35,929 nucleotides of DNA, from NCBI GenBank assembly GCA_034211115.1, contig JAXHTH010000369.1:1-35929 (forward strand), written 5' to 3'. Numbering within the stretch: position 1 is the first letter of the stretch; each line of letters opens with the position of its first letter. A model generated the notes under the pieces. The model was not told where the DNA came from. It was given only the letters and a program-made list of their open reading frames with translations, and made no database searches. Both the position numbers and the translations under genes were made by a program. Shown here one piece after another: positions 1-7,877 of the stretch. Source of the stretch: JAXHTH01 sp034211115. Lineage in GTDB: Bacteria; Planctomycetota; Phycisphaerae; Phycisphaerales; SM1A02.

Positions 1-194
1 CTCCCAGCTACAGATGGCGAATAAGGCAGCCGTCAGCGAAATAGCGGATCAGCAACCGCAGCGCTGACTAGTGTCCCGTCTGGTTAATTCGCTGATCTAC
101 TGCGTGGCGCTGGGCGGGTCGCATAGTCTGATCTCCCGGGCAGGAAGGGGCGCGGTCAGGGGACGGGAAGCAACGGGCCTATCATCGCCCGTTG
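1..194. other. Gene-free upstream stretch before ubiE
   Basis: No convincing gene is seen. The stretch contains an imperfect inverted relation between CAGCGAAAT (about 28-36) and the complement of AATTCGCTG (about 86-94), around the string TAGTGTCCCG near 69-78. Such short imperfect inverted ends can be the scar of an insertion sequence, but no transposase is present in the window, so this is only a possibility. A TATCAT hexamer at 180-185 could be the -10 element for the next gene. Confidence 0.3.
180..185 (+). promoter_or_regulatory. Putative -10 box of ubiE, very close to start codon
   Basis: TATCAT ends 9 nt before the ATG at 195, so transcription would start within a few bases of the start codon. 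No clear -35 was identified. Part of a repeated pattern in this window. Confidence 0.35.
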
Positions 195-983
195 ATGACA
201 CGTCGGCCAGAATCATCTTCCCAACCCGCCTGGACCGCAAGCGATCTGGCGGGCAATCCACACGAGACGCCGGACAAGGCGGACCGCGTACGCGCGATGT
301 TCGCCGCGATTGCGGACCGGTATGACCTCAATAACCGCCTGCACTCGCTGGGCCGCGACCAGACCTGGCGGCGGCGGGCCGCGGGACTGTGCGACGTCCG
401 CGCGACCGATCGCGTCCTCGACGTGGCCTGCGGCACCGGCGACCTGAGCGAGGCCTTCGCCCGCGCGGGCGCCGGGTCGGTGTGCGGTGTCGACTTCACG
501 GAGCCGATGCTCGAGATCGCGCGGCGCAAGGCGGCGCGCCGCCGGCCCCCGGAAGAGACGATACCGACATTCGAGCATGCGGACGCGATGGCCCTGCCCT
601 TCGACGACGCCGTGTTCGACATCGTCGCCATCGCGTTCGGCCTGCGCAATCTCGCCGATCCCATGCGCGGGCTGCGCGAGATGAAGCGCGTGCTGCGCGC
701 CGACGGTCGGCTGGTGATCCTCGAGTTCACCGAGCCCCGCAACGCGATCGTGCGCGCGGTTGATCGGCTGTATCGCGGGCGGATCATGCCGCGGACGGCG
801 TCGTGGCTCGCGGGCGATCGCAGCGGGGCGTACCGCTATCTGCCGCGCTCGGTGAGCACGTTCGCCGATCGCGAGGAGCTGGCCGCGATGATGCGCCAGG
901 CCGGCTTCTCATCCATTTCAATCCATCCGATGACGTTGGGGATCTGCGCGGTGTACCTGGGGCGCGTCGAAGCGGACCGCTGA
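195..983 (+). CDS. ubiE: Demethylmenaquinone/2-polyprenyl-benzoquinol C-methyltransferase (UbiE/MenG family)
   Basis: SAM-dependent C-methyltransferase that adds the ring methyl group in the late step of menaquinone (or ubiquinone) synthesis in the cytoplasm. The 262-aa protein has the family opener MFAAIADRYDLNNRLHSLG near residue 35, the SAM-binding motif I VLDVACGTGDLS near residue 76, and the FGLRNLADP block with RVLRADGRLVILEF typical of UbiE. Length matches the family (about 230-260 aa) plus a short N-terminal extension. Start: ATG at 195, preceded by TTG at 192; no Shine-Dalgarno is visible but a TATCAT -10-like box lies 9 nt upstream, so the mRNA may be leaderless. No other menaquinone genes are adjacent, so which quinone is made cannot be told here. 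A hairpin plus T-rich run follows at 1082-1106. Confidence 0.93.
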   Translation: MTRRPESSSQPAWTASDLAGNPHETPDKADRVRAMFAAIADRYDLNNRLHSLGRDQTWRRRAAGLCDVRATDRVLDVACGTGDLSEAFARAGAGSVCGVDFTEPMLEIARRKAARRRPPEETIPTFEHADAMALPFDDAVFDIVAIAFGLRNLADPMRGLREMKRVLRADGRLVILEFTEPRNAIVRAVDRLYRGRIMPRTASWLAGDRSGAYRYLPRSVSTFADREELAAMMRQAGFSSISIHPMTLGICAVYLGRVEADR

Positions 984-1081
984 TCGCGTTCGACCTCAGG
1001 AGCCGGTTATCGGCCACCAGAGGTCGCGGAAGGGCACCCGCCGGCCCCGTGATGCGGCCGCGCATGAGTCCGATATGTCCC

Positions 1082-1106
1082 CTCCCGTCGTCGGGGGCCT
1101 TTTCTT
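1082..1106 (+). terminator. Probable intrinsic terminator after ubiE
   Basis: A 6-bp stem (CTCCCG with CGGGGG, one U-G pair) around a TCGT loop is followed by CCTTTTCTT. The stem is short, so confidence is moderate. It lies about 100 nt after the ubiE stop. Confidence 0.5.
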
Positions 1107-1244
1107 GAGCGGCCGGCCTGCTCGGCTCGATGGAGAGAGCTCACGCGACTCGTCATCCGCCGCCGGAGGATCACGGCGGCTCGCCACCCGATCGACGCTG
1201 GGGGACGGAGCCCGCGGTCGATCGACAGCAGCGGAGATACGCAC

Positions 1245-1955
1245 GTGGATTACGAACTTGTCACCGAGCGCCTGTTCCAGGTCCTCGCCGCGGGCGACCG
1301 CAACGGCGCGCGCCGGATCATGACCGAGCTGCGGGAGGCGGGGGCGCCCGCGGAGGAGATCACGCACGAGGTGTTCTGGCCGGTGCTGGAGATGATCAGC
1401 CGGCTCTTCCGCGCCGACCAGTTGGGCACGCTTCCGCACCATTACGCGATGCGTCTGCTCCGCTCGCTCGTGGATCAGGCCCAGGCGGAGTACGCCCAGC
1501 GTGATCGCTGCGCACGGAAGATCCTCATGTTCAGCGGGGCGAGCGAGGCCGACGAGCTCGCCGGCCAGCTCGTCTCGGATCTGCTCGAGGCGGGCGGATA
1601 CGAGATCTACTTCGGCGGAGGCGGGATCGCCAACGACGAGGTGCTGGGGGAGGTCGGCGAGCAGCGGCCGGACGTGCTGCTCATGTTCGCCTCCGGACCG
1701 GCCGACGCGCCCAACATCCGCCAGCTCATCGACAACATCCGCGGGATCGGGGCCTGCCCGGAGATGCAGATCGTCGTCGGCGGGGGGATCTTCAACCGCG
1801 CCGAGGGGCTCGCCGAGGAGATCGGCGCCGACCTCTGGGCCAAAAACCCCCGCGAGCTGCTCGGAAAGCTCGAAACCGAGAGGGAGCGCCGCGCCGACGA
1901 CCAGCAGCGGACGGTCGGCCGCAACCGTCGGCCTCCGAAGACGCAGGCGGCGTAG
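1245..1955 (+). CDS. Cobalamin-binding-fold (B12-binding domain) protein lacking the usual His ligand
   Basis: A 236-aa protein with a two-part layout: an all-helical N-terminal part (residues about 5-85, like the B12-binding cap of MerR/CarH and methionine synthase relatives) and a Rossmann-like part (about 90-215) with GGGIAND, a VLLMFASGP strand and VVGGGIFN, which is the order found in cobalamin-binding domains. The canonical D-x-H-x-x-G motif should lie after the first strand (KILMFSGA); here the matching segment reads A-D-E-L-A-G, so the cobalt-ligating His and the Asp are absent. The E-H pair of CarH-type caps is also replaced by H-H. No DNA-binding domain is present. Start is GTG at 1245 with GGAG at 1233-1236. 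It precedes the ECF sigma gene by about 210 bp. Role unknown; possibly a sensor for another ligand or a partner protein. Confidence 0.75.
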   Translation: MDYELVTERLFQVLAAGDRNGARRIMTELREAGAPAEEITHEVFWPVLEMISRLFRADQLGTLPHHYAMRLLRSLVDQAQAEYAQRDRCARKILMFSGASEADELAGQLVSDLLEAGGYEIYFGGGGIANDEVLGEVGEQRPDVLLMFASGPADAPNIRQLIDNIRGIGACPEMQIVVGGGIFNRAEGLAEEIGADLWAKNPRELLGKLETERERRADDQQRTVGRNRRPPKTQAA

Positions 1956-1983
1956 CGATCCGGCAATCATCGATCTTCGATAC

Positions 1984-2013
1984 GAGTCCGCGGTCGCCGA
2001 CGGCCGCGGACTC
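1984..2013. other. Perfect 10-bp hairpin between B12-fold gene and sigma factor gene
   Basis: GAGTCCGCGG pairs with CCGCGGACTC around a 10-nt loop. No T-tract follows, so it is either a factor-dependent terminator element or a structural repeat. Confidence 0.5.
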
Positions 2014-2159
2014 GCGGCGCGCGGCGGGTCCGGAGGAGGCGGGGCGGGGCGCGCCCGGTCGGCCCCGGCGAGGGCGACCGGAAGGCGGCTCCATCGGCGG
2101 CGGGGCGAAAGCCGCGTGCTTTCCCGCATTTCGCAACCCGAAATCACCGCCCGGGTAGG

Positions 2160-2165
2160 TACAAT
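2160..2165 (+). promoter_or_regulatory. Putative -10 box of ECF sigma gene
   Basis: TACAAT ends 9 nt before ATG 2175 (3 nt before GTG 2169), leaving essentially no 5' leader. No standard -35 was recognised. Confidence 0.4.
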
Positions 2166-2174
2166 GACGTGATC

Positions 2175-2759
2175 ATGAACCGAGCGACAGAGCGGACGCT
2201 GATCCGGCGGGCGATGGGCGGAGACGGGAACGCGATTGAAGCGCTCATCCGCGCCCACCAGGATGCCCTCTTCGCATTCATCCTGCGAATGTCGGGACGG
2301 CCCCACGTGGCCGAGGACATCGTGCAGGAGGCCTTCGTCCGCGTTCTGGGGAATCTCGATCGCTTCGACACCCGCTTCCGGTTCAGCACGTGGCTGTTCA
2401 CCATCGCCAAGCGCCTGTACGTGAACGCCAGCCAGAAGCAGCGGCCGGCCTACGACACGGACGCGGTGAACCTCCAGCAGGGGCGTGCGGCGACGCCGTC
2501 GGGGCTGACCGCCCGCGCCGAGACGATGCGCAACATGCGCGATCTCCTGGAGGTCGCACTGGGCGAGCTGAATGAGCGCCAGCGCGAGATCATCCTGCTC
2601 TTCCATCAGCAGAACTGGCCCATCGCCGAAATCGCCGACCACCTCGGCATGCCGGAGGGCACGATCAAGAGCCACCTGCATCGCGCGCGGAAGCGCATGC
2701 GCCGACTGATCTCCGCCGATGAGACGCTCCATGCGCGGGCGGAGGAGGTGTGGTCATGA
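2175..2759 (+). CDS. ECF-family RNA polymerase sigma factor (RpoE-like)
   Basis: A 194-aa sigma-70 family protein of the extracytoplasmic-function type, redirecting RNA polymerase to a regulon of its own. Region 2 is seen at residues about 20-90 (DALFAFILRMSG, AEDIVQEAFVRVL, FSTWLFTIAKRLYVN) and region 4 at about 120-180 (LNERQREIILLFHQQ, IAEIADHLGMPEGTIKSHLHRARKRM). There is no region 1.1 or 3, as expected for ECF factors. ATG 2175 is chosen; GTG 2169 in frame is possible. Its last codon overlaps the ATG of the next gene in ATGA, so the two are translationally coupled, the common layout of an ECF factor with its anti-sigma factor. Target promoters are unknown; a GGAAC-N16-CGTC sequence elsewhere in the window (23825-23849) is one candidate. 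Confidence 0.93.
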   Translation: MNRATERTLIRRAMGGDGNAIEALIRAHQDALFAFILRMSGRPHVAEDIVQEAFVRVLGNLDRFDTRFRFSTWLFTIAKRLYVNASQKQRPAYDTDAVNLQQGRAATPSGLTARAETMRNMRDLLEVALGELNERQREIILLFHQQNWPIAEIADHLGMPEGTIKSHLHRARKRMRRLISADETLHARAEEVWS

Positions 2760-3211
2760 ACCCATGGTTCGAGAACGTGCCGAACGCGTCGAACGCGAAC
2801 GATCCCGTCGAGCGCGAGCTGTGGCGCGAGCTGTCGCGTCCCACGCCTTCGCCGGATCTGACGCGCTCGATCATGGGCCGGCTGGGGTACATGAAGGCGG
2901 CGCCGGGCGCGGTTCGCCGACGCCGGATTCGAAGATGGACGAATCGGCTGACGCTGTGCCTGGCCGCGCTCGTCGCGATCGGCCTCGCGATGCGGCTGCA
3001 CGAGGCGTCTCCGAACGCGCGGCAGGCCGACGGTCTGACCATACCCGGGGCGATCGAAACCGACCTTTCCCGTCACGAACAGAACATCCGGGGGACGATT
3101 CAGTTGATCCGCGAGCTGGCGCCGCCGCCATCCACGACTCCGAGCCCGTCGCCGGACGCGCTGGACGAGGACGTGGACAGCTCCGGCGTCGGCCCGTTTC
3201 GCTGGATGTAG
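2756..3211 (+). CDS. Small single-pass membrane protein, probable anti-sigma factor
   Basis: A 151-aa protein with a cytoplasmic N-terminal part (about 60 aa, acidic then arginine-rich RRRRIRRW), one transmembrane helix (LTLCLAALVAIGLAM, about residues 68-82), and a short extracytoplasmic tail with a proline/serine/threonine-rich linker (PPPSTTPSPSP). The gene starts inside the sigma factor stop codon (ATGA overlap, ATG 2756), which is the usual arrangement for a membrane-bound anti-sigma factor. No zinc-binding H-x3-C-x2-C motif of the ZAS class is seen, so the inhibitory domain would be of another type. Function is inferred from topology and position only. Confidence 0.65.
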   Translation: MNPWFENVPNASNANDPVERELWRELSRPTPSPDLTRSIMGRLGYMKAAPGAVRRRRIRRWTNRLTLCLAALVAIGLAMRLHEASPNARQADGLTIPGAIETDLSRHEQNIRGTIQLIRELAPPPSTTPSPSPDALDEDVDSSGVGPFRWM

Positions 3212-3220
3212 CGTCGAACG

Positions 3221-4846
3221 ATGTGCAGCCTGGGCGCGTTCATCCTGAGCATCACGCTGTGCGCGGGTCCGTCGCCCGCCGCCGCCGCGTGGGGGCCGAC
3301 GCCCTTCGACGCCGCGCGACGGGTCCCCGCCGACCTGACGCTGTACCTGCACGCGGAAGACGCCGCGAACATCCGCACCGAGCTGGCAAACCGGCCCATC
3401 GGGGATCTGTTCCACCGCCTGCTCAGGACCGGCGAGGCGTCCGACGCCTGGCACGGGCTGGCCAGGGCCGCGGGTCTGACGGACGAGGCGTTATTCGACG
3501 CGTGGCTCGGCCGACGCTTCACGTTCCTCACCCGGCCCGCGGGCGAAGAGGCCGACTGGGCCCTCATCTGCGAGGTTGATCGCCGGCAGGCCCGGGAAGT
3601 CCTGCGACGGCTCAACCCCCGGCGGCTGGCCCCGCGCCATCAGCTTCCCGTCAGCGAGCTGCCCGAACACGAGCTGCTCATCGCGTCGGAGGGCTCGACG
3701 TATCTCATCGGCCCCACGAGGCCGGGGCGGCTGTTCGATGAACTGGTCGGCTCGCTGGCCGGGGTGTCTCCGCCGGCGACGCCGCTGGCCCATGATCCGG
3801 CGATGACGAAGGCCTCCTCGCTGGGCGCGGGCGAGCTCGGCCTGTTCCTGCGTCACGAGCTTCCCCTCGGTGGCTACTCCCTCTTCGTGCTTGACCTGGA
3901 CGGTCGGCGGGTCCTGCTCCACCACGCCGGGCATTACGAGAACCCGCCGTTCCAGCGCCCGGTGACCGAGCTTGCCTGGGACCCGGCCCCGCTGGAGGCC
4001 TTTCGCGACAAGGCCCTGCTGGCCGTCGTCGAGCCGACCGACATCGGCGGGGGCCCGGTGGAGGTCTTCATCGAGGCCGCCCTCGACACGCCGCTCCTCA
4101 GCCCCTCGATGCGCCGAAACCTCGACAAGAGACGCATGTTCGTCGTGGGCGAGATCGAAGGCCGGCAGGAAGAACACAAGACCGATCTGCTCCTGCCCAC
4201 CCTCTCCGTCGCCATCGAGATCAGGGATCCCAAACGGGCGGAGGTCGAGCTGGACGAGCACGTTCTTCACTGCGCCGAGGCCATGAACCGGCAGGCTCGA
4301 CGCGCCCTGAAACCCTCGCCGGACGCGGCGTCGGAGGGCGGACAGGAGGCGCCGCAGATCGACATCCCCTCGATTCACACCTTCCAGCCGGGCGAGACGC
4401 GGCAGATCGATCTCGCCCCGCTCATGGAGCGATACGGCCCGGATCAACCTCTCCTCCAGTCGGTAACCCTGGACTGGTCGGTGACCAGCGGCCCCTTCGG
4501 GAACTACTGCGTGGTCGCCACCCATCCCGAACAACTGCGCCAGACGATCGAAGCGCTGCAGAGCCCGTGCGACGGCCCGACGCGGCGCGAGAAGATGACG
4601 AGCGCGGGGTTCCTGGACGGGCGGCGGATGGCGCGGCAGTTGCAGAGCTTCGGCGAACAGGCCGAGCTGCTGGCCGAGGCCGATCCGCGCGCGGTGACGT
4701 CGTTCCGCGAGACAATGCAGCTCCTCTCCGAACTCGCCGCGGGCATCGAGCGCTGCTGCTGGGAGCTGCGCCGCCCCTCGGAGAAAGAGGTGCGAATCGA
4801 GGCGAGAATCATCCTGGCCGAGCCGGACTCGGCCGGTGGCCGGTGA
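3221..4846 (+). CDS. Exported protein of unknown function in the sigma-factor operon
   Basis: A 541-aa protein with an N-terminal signal peptide (hydrophobic FILSITLCA followed by PSPAAAAW, cleavage near residue 23). The mature part begins VPADLTLYLHAEDAANI, which reads like the start of planctomycete periplasmic proteins related to DUF3352, but I cannot confirm this family. No catalytic motif, no further membrane segment and only scattered cysteines (one CC pair near residue 507) are visible. ATG 3221 lies 9 nt after the upstream stop, so it is probably co-transcribed with the sigma factor and membrane protein and may be the envelope component of that system. Followed by a 600-bp gene-free gap. 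Confidence 0.8.
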   Translation: MCSLGAFILSITLCAGPSPAAAAWGPTPFDAARRVPADLTLYLHAEDAANIRTELANRPIGDLFHRLLRTGEASDAWHGLARAAGLTDEALFDAWLGRRFTFLTRPAGEEADWALICEVDRRQAREVLRRLNPRRLAPRHQLPVSELPEHELLIASEGSTYLIGPTRPGRLFDELVGSLAGVSPPATPLAHDPAMTKASSLGAGELGLFLRHELPLGGYSLFVLDLDGRRVLLHHAGHYENPPFQRPVTELAWDPAPLEAFRDKALLAVVEPTDIGGGPVEVFIEAALDTPLLSPSMRRNLDKRRMFVVGEIEGRQEEHKTDLLLPTLSVAIEIRDPKRAEVELDEHVLHCAEAMNRQARRALKPSPDAASEGGQEAPQIDIPSIHTFQPGETRQIDLAPLMERYGPDQPLLQSVTLDWSVTSGPFGNYCVVATHPEQLRQTIEALQSPCDGPTRREKMTSAGFLDGRRMARQLQSFGEQAELLAEADPRAVTSFRETMQLLSELAAGIERCCWELRRPSEKEVRIEARIILAEPDSAGGR

Positions 4847-4891
4847 TCGACGGCCCGGCGCGGCCCCGAGAGGGGAAGGCCGGCCCGTCAA

Positions 4892-4913
4892 CCGATAATC
4901 GATAAACCGATAA
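4892..4913. repeat. Three near-identical heptamers (CCGATAA / TCGATAA)
   Basis: CCGATAA, TCGATAA and CCGATAA occur almost back to back just after the exported-protein gene. Short A+T-rich direct repeats of this sort can bind a regulator or simply be low-complexity sequence. Confidence 0.4.
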
Positions 4914-5064
4914 GCGGCAGGCGCTTGCGGAAAAGTTCCACGAGACCGCACAGCCGGAACGCCTTCGCCGCCCTTCGACGCGATCTGTGCAGCAGTCCCT
5001 CCGATAGACCGATCGCTGCTGTGCCTCGGCGATGTCGAGGCGTTCAGCACACGCATCACGACCG

Positions 5065-5237
5065 CCGACGGCGACGCCGTCGGACGAGCAGGGATAAGGA
5101 AAGGGCCGGACCGAGGAGGGGAGAGTCCGGTCCGACCCTTCGACCTGAGCCGACGGGTGTTCGGAATACCCGTCGGCGTTCGCGCGCGAGCCACGGAGGT
5201 ACGCATCCGGCGGACGTGGCCGGCCCGCCGGGCCGGC
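5065..5237. other. Cluster of four strong hairpins in the lysC upstream region
   Basis: Four stems lie within about 170 nt: CCGACGGC/GCCGTCGG (5065-5083, 3-nt loop), a nearly perfect 11-bp stem (5102-5112 with 5129-5139), a perfect 10-bp stem GCCGACGGGT/ACCCGTCGGC (5149-5177) and GCCGGCCC/GGGCCGGC (5219-5237). No T-tract follows any of them. The rest of the 4847-5457 gap shows no gene. It could be a structured untranslated RNA or packed terminator/REP-type repeats; it does not match a lysine riboswitch as far as I can see. Confidence 0.45.
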
Positions 5238-5442
5238 TTGACCCGGCACCCCCGTTATCGGGCGCCGTCGCGCCGCGCTTCAGCCCTTCGAGCGGATTGC
5301 AGATAAAAACTCGCTTCCGCCGCGCCTGGGCGGAGGACTATCGGCCCGGGCCGGATCGGCGGCGTGGCAGCGGCGGCCCCATTGCATCCCGCCCCTCCCG
5401 CCTTCCGCGGACGCTTTGGCCCGCCGCGGCCGCATCGGCCGA

Positions 5443-5448
5443 TAATAC
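5443..5448 (+). promoter_or_regulatory. Putative -10 box of lysC
   Basis: TAATAC (or GATAAT at 5441-5446) lies 9-11 nt before the lysC ATG at 5458. No Shine-Dalgarno is seen between it and the start codon. Confidence 0.35.
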
Positions 5449-5457
5449 CGGCGAGTC

Positions 5458-6753
5458 ATGGGCCTGATCGTTCAGAAATACGGCGGGACATCGTTGTCCG
5501 ATCCGGATCGCATTCGGCGCTGCGCCGCCCGCGCCGTCGCCGCGCACCTCGAGGGGCACGCGGTGCTCGTGGTCACCTCGGCGATGGGCCGGACCACCGA
5601 CCAGCTTCTGGACCTCGCCGGGCGGATCACGACGACGCCGCCCCGGCGCGAACTCGATCTGCTTCTCGCGACGGGGGAGCAGGTCAGCGCCGCCCTGATG
5701 GCGATGGCCATTCACGAGTTGGGCGTCGAGGCCGTCAGCCTCCCCGCCCACGGGCTGGGCCTCATCACCGATCTCGTACACTGCAACGCGAAGATCCATC
5801 GCATCGAGGCGGACGCGCTGCGCCGGCAACTCGCCGCCTCGCGCATCGTCGTCGCCACCGGCTTCCAGGGCGTCAGCGCCGAGGGCCAGATCACCACCCT
5901 GGGGCGGGGGGGTTCCGACACCACCGCGGTGGCCATCGCCGCCGCCCTCGGCGTCCGCCACGGCACCGGGGTGTGCGAGATCTACACCGACGTGGACGGC
6001 GTGTACACCGCCGATCCCCGCATCGTCCCCGACGCCCGCCGGCTCAGCCGTCTCAGCTATGGGGAGATGGTCGAGCTGGCCGCCCTCGGGGCCGGCGTCC
6101 TGCACGGCCGGGCCGTCCTGTTCGCCCAGCGCTATCAGGTCCCCATGCACGTCCGACACAGTGCCCGCGATGAGGAGGGAACCATGATCGTCCGCGAAAC
6201 CCCGGAAATGGAACGCGTCTGCGTCGTCGGCTGCGCGCTCACGCCCGACCTGGCGCGCCTCACCGTTCGAGGACTGCACAACACGCCCGGGATCCAATCG
6301 AGCATCTTTCGCGCCGTGTCCGAGGCGGGCACCGTGGTTGATGACATCATCCAGATCGAGAACGGCGACGCCGCGGATGTCTGTTTCACGGTCGAAGCGC
6401 CCCGCCTGGCCGACCTCCGGGTCGCCGTCCAGGGCGCGCTGGAGACGATCGGCTGCGGCGCGCTGTCCATCGAAGTCGGCCTGGCGAAGATCTCGGCGGT
6501 GGGGGTCGGCATGCGCACCCACACCGACGTCGCCGCGACGATGTTTGATGCGCTGGGGAAAGCGGGCATCAACATCGCCAACATCACCACCTCGGAGATC
6601 AAGATCTCCTGTTTCGTCCCCCGCGAGGACGGCCGGCGGGCCCTTCGCGCCGTGCATGACGCGTTCAACCTGAGCGAGCATCCGAACGCGGCCGGGCGCG
6701 GGACGAACGCAGCGCAGCCGCGCTGCGCCGGGGCCGGAGCCGGCGGCGCCTGA
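5458..6753 (+). CDS. lysC: Aspartate kinase
   Basis: Catalyses ATP-dependent phosphorylation of L-aspartate, the first step to lysine, threonine, methionine and diaminopimelate. The 431-aa protein opens with the kinase signature VQKYGGTSL (residues 5-13), has ATGEQVSAALM near 65, GRGGSDTTAVAIAAAL near 150 and the DVDGVYTADPR block near 180, which are the amino-acid-kinase fold landmarks. The C-terminal half (about 270-410) carries two ACT-type regulatory modules ending in GINIANITTSEIKISCFV, the usual site of feedback inhibition. A low-complexity tail of about 25 aa follows. ATG 5458 begins directly before the kinase motif. It is not fused to homoserine dehydrogenase and no pathway partners are adjacent. 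Confidence 0.96.
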   Translation: MGLIVQKYGGTSLSDPDRIRRCAARAVAAHLEGHAVLVVTSAMGRTTDQLLDLAGRITTTPPRRELDLLLATGEQVSAALMAMAIHELGVEAVSLPAHGLGLITDLVHCNAKIHRIEADALRRQLAASRIVVATGFQGVSAEGQITTLGRGGSDTTAVAIAAALGVRHGTGVCEIYTDVDGVYTADPRIVPDARRLSRLSYGEMVELAALGAGVLHGRAVLFAQRYQVPMHVRHSARDEEGTMIVRETPEMERVCVVGCALTPDLARLTVRGLHNTPGIQSSIFRAVSEAGTVVDDIIQIENGDAADVCFTVEAPRLADLRVAVQGALETIGCGALSIEVGLAKISAVGVGMRTHTDVAATMFDALGKAGINIANITTSEIKISCFVPREDGRRALRAVHDAFNLSEHPNAAGRGTNAAQPRCAGAGAGGA

Positions 6754-6774
6754 ACGCGACGCGCGCTCCATCGC

Positions 6775-6780
6775 TACACT
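6775..6780 (+). promoter_or_regulatory. Putative -10 box of D-lactate dehydrogenase gene
   Basis: TACACT about 85 nt upstream of the start codon; TGAACG at 6751-6756 with an 18-nt spacer is a weak -35. Unlike many genes here, this one would have a normal leader with a Shine-Dalgarno. Confidence 0.3.
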
Positions 6781-6866
6781 GCTCTGCCGCCCGGACCGCG
6801 CGGGGGAGGGGGGGCGACTGAACTCACTCGTCTCCCCTGGGCCCGGAATCAGATGGAGTATTGGCC

Positions 6867-7877
6867 ATGCGGGTCGCCATGTTCGGCACACAGCCTTTCG
6901 AGCGGGATTCCTTCGAGCGCGCCAACGAACGGCACCGTCACGAACTGGTGTTCCTGGAGCCGACCTTGTGCGGGCGCACGGCCGCACTCGCGGAAGACTG
7001 CGAAGCCGTCTGCGCGTTCGTGAACGACCGGCTCAATCGTCGGACGTTACAGGCGTTGCATTCCGACGGGACGCGGCTCATCGCCCTGCGCTGCGCGGGG
7101 TTCAACCACGTCGACCTCGCCGCCGCGGACGAGCTGGGCCTGACCGTGGCGCGGGTGCCCGCCTACTCGCCGCACGCGGTGGCGGAACACACCGTCGCGC
7201 TCATCCTCACCCTCAATCGCCGCCTGCACCGCAGCATCGCCCGCGTGCGCGAGCAGAATTTCTCCCTCAACGGCCTGCTCGGCTTCGATCTGCACGGGAA
7301 GACGGTGGGGGTGATCGGCACCGGCCGCATCGGCGCGCTTGTCGCGCAGATCATGAGGGGCTTCGGCTGCCGGCTGCTGGGACACGATCGGCACGAGAAC
7401 CCCGACTGCCTCGCGCTGGGGATGCGCTACGTGGATGTGGCGACGATCGCGCGCGGGGCCGACATCGTGACCCTCCATTGTCCGCTCACCCCGCAGACCC
7501 ATCGCCTGATTGACGCGCGATTCCTCGAAGAAGCCAGGCCGGGGATGATGCTCATCAACACCAGCCGCGGAGGACTCATCGACACCCGTGCCGTCATCGA
7601 CGGTCTGAAGAGCGGCGCCGTCGGGTTCCTCGGCCTCGATGTCTACGAGGAAGAGGGCGATCTGTTCTTCCGCGATCTGTCCGACGAGGTCATCCGCGAT
7701 GACGTCTTCGCCCGCCTGCTGACGTTCCCCAACGTGATCATCACGGCCCACCAGGCCTTCCTCACCCGCGAAGCGATCACCGAGATCGCGGCGGTGACGC
7801 TCCGGAACATCACCGATTTCGAGAAGGGCGGCGTGCGTGAGGAGAACCTCGTCACCGAGCGGAACGTGCAGTCGTGA
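6867..7877 (+). CDS. ldhA: D-lactate dehydrogenase (fermentative, NAD-dependent)
   Basis: Reduces pyruvate to D-lactate with NADH, regenerating NAD+ in fermentation. The 336-aa protein is a D-2-hydroxyacid dehydrogenase: NAD-binding GVIGTGRIGALVAQI near residue 145, the Arg motif INTSRGGLIDT near 230, the Glu-region DVYEEEGDLFFRDLS near 257 and the catalytic-His block ITAHQAFLT near 293. The DLFFRD and HQAFLT strings are characteristic of the LdhA branch rather than of phosphoglycerate or glyoxylate dehydrogenases. Start ATG 6867 has GGAG at 6855-6858; TTG at 6861 is in frame but worse. The gene stands alone, followed by an 780-bp gap. Confidence 0.95.
   Translation: MRVAMFGTQPFERDSFERANERHRHELVFLEPTLCGRTAALAEDCEAVCAFVNDRLNRRTLQALHSDGTRLIALRCAGFNHVDLAAADELGLTVARVPAYSPHAVAEHTVALILTLNRRLHRSIARVREQNFSLNGLLGFDLHGKTVGVIGTGRIGALVAQIMRGFGCRLLGHDRHENPDCLALGMRYVDVATIARGADIVTLHCPLTPQTHRLIDARFLEEARPGMMLINTSRGGLIDTRAVIDGLKSGAVGFLGLDVYEEEGDLFFRDLSDEVIRDDVFARLLTFPNVIITAHQAFLTREAITEIAAVTLRNITDFEKGGVREENLVTERNVQS

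Noticed and set aside
60..110. Insertion-sequence end near the left edge
   Set aside because: Only a vague imperfect inverted repeat; no transposase and no target-site duplication visible.
996..2732. Long minus-strand open frame (578 aa) across the B12-fold and sigma genes
   Set aside because: It is antisense to two well-supported genes, has Arg/Pro/Leu/Gly-biased shadow composition and shows no motif.
3491..5206. Long minus-strand frame (571 aa) opposite the exported-protein gene
   Set aside because: Antisense frame kept open by high GC3; composition is shadow-type and it crosses a hairpin-rich gap.
4847..5457. Lysine riboswitch upstream of aspartate kinase
   Set aside because: Hairpins are present but the conserved lysine-riboswitch core was not recognised and no terminator/antiterminator pair with a T-run is seen.
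5338..6987. Long minus-strand frame opposite lysC
   Set aside because: Aspartate kinase on the plus strand is unambiguous; the reverse frame has no recognisable protein.
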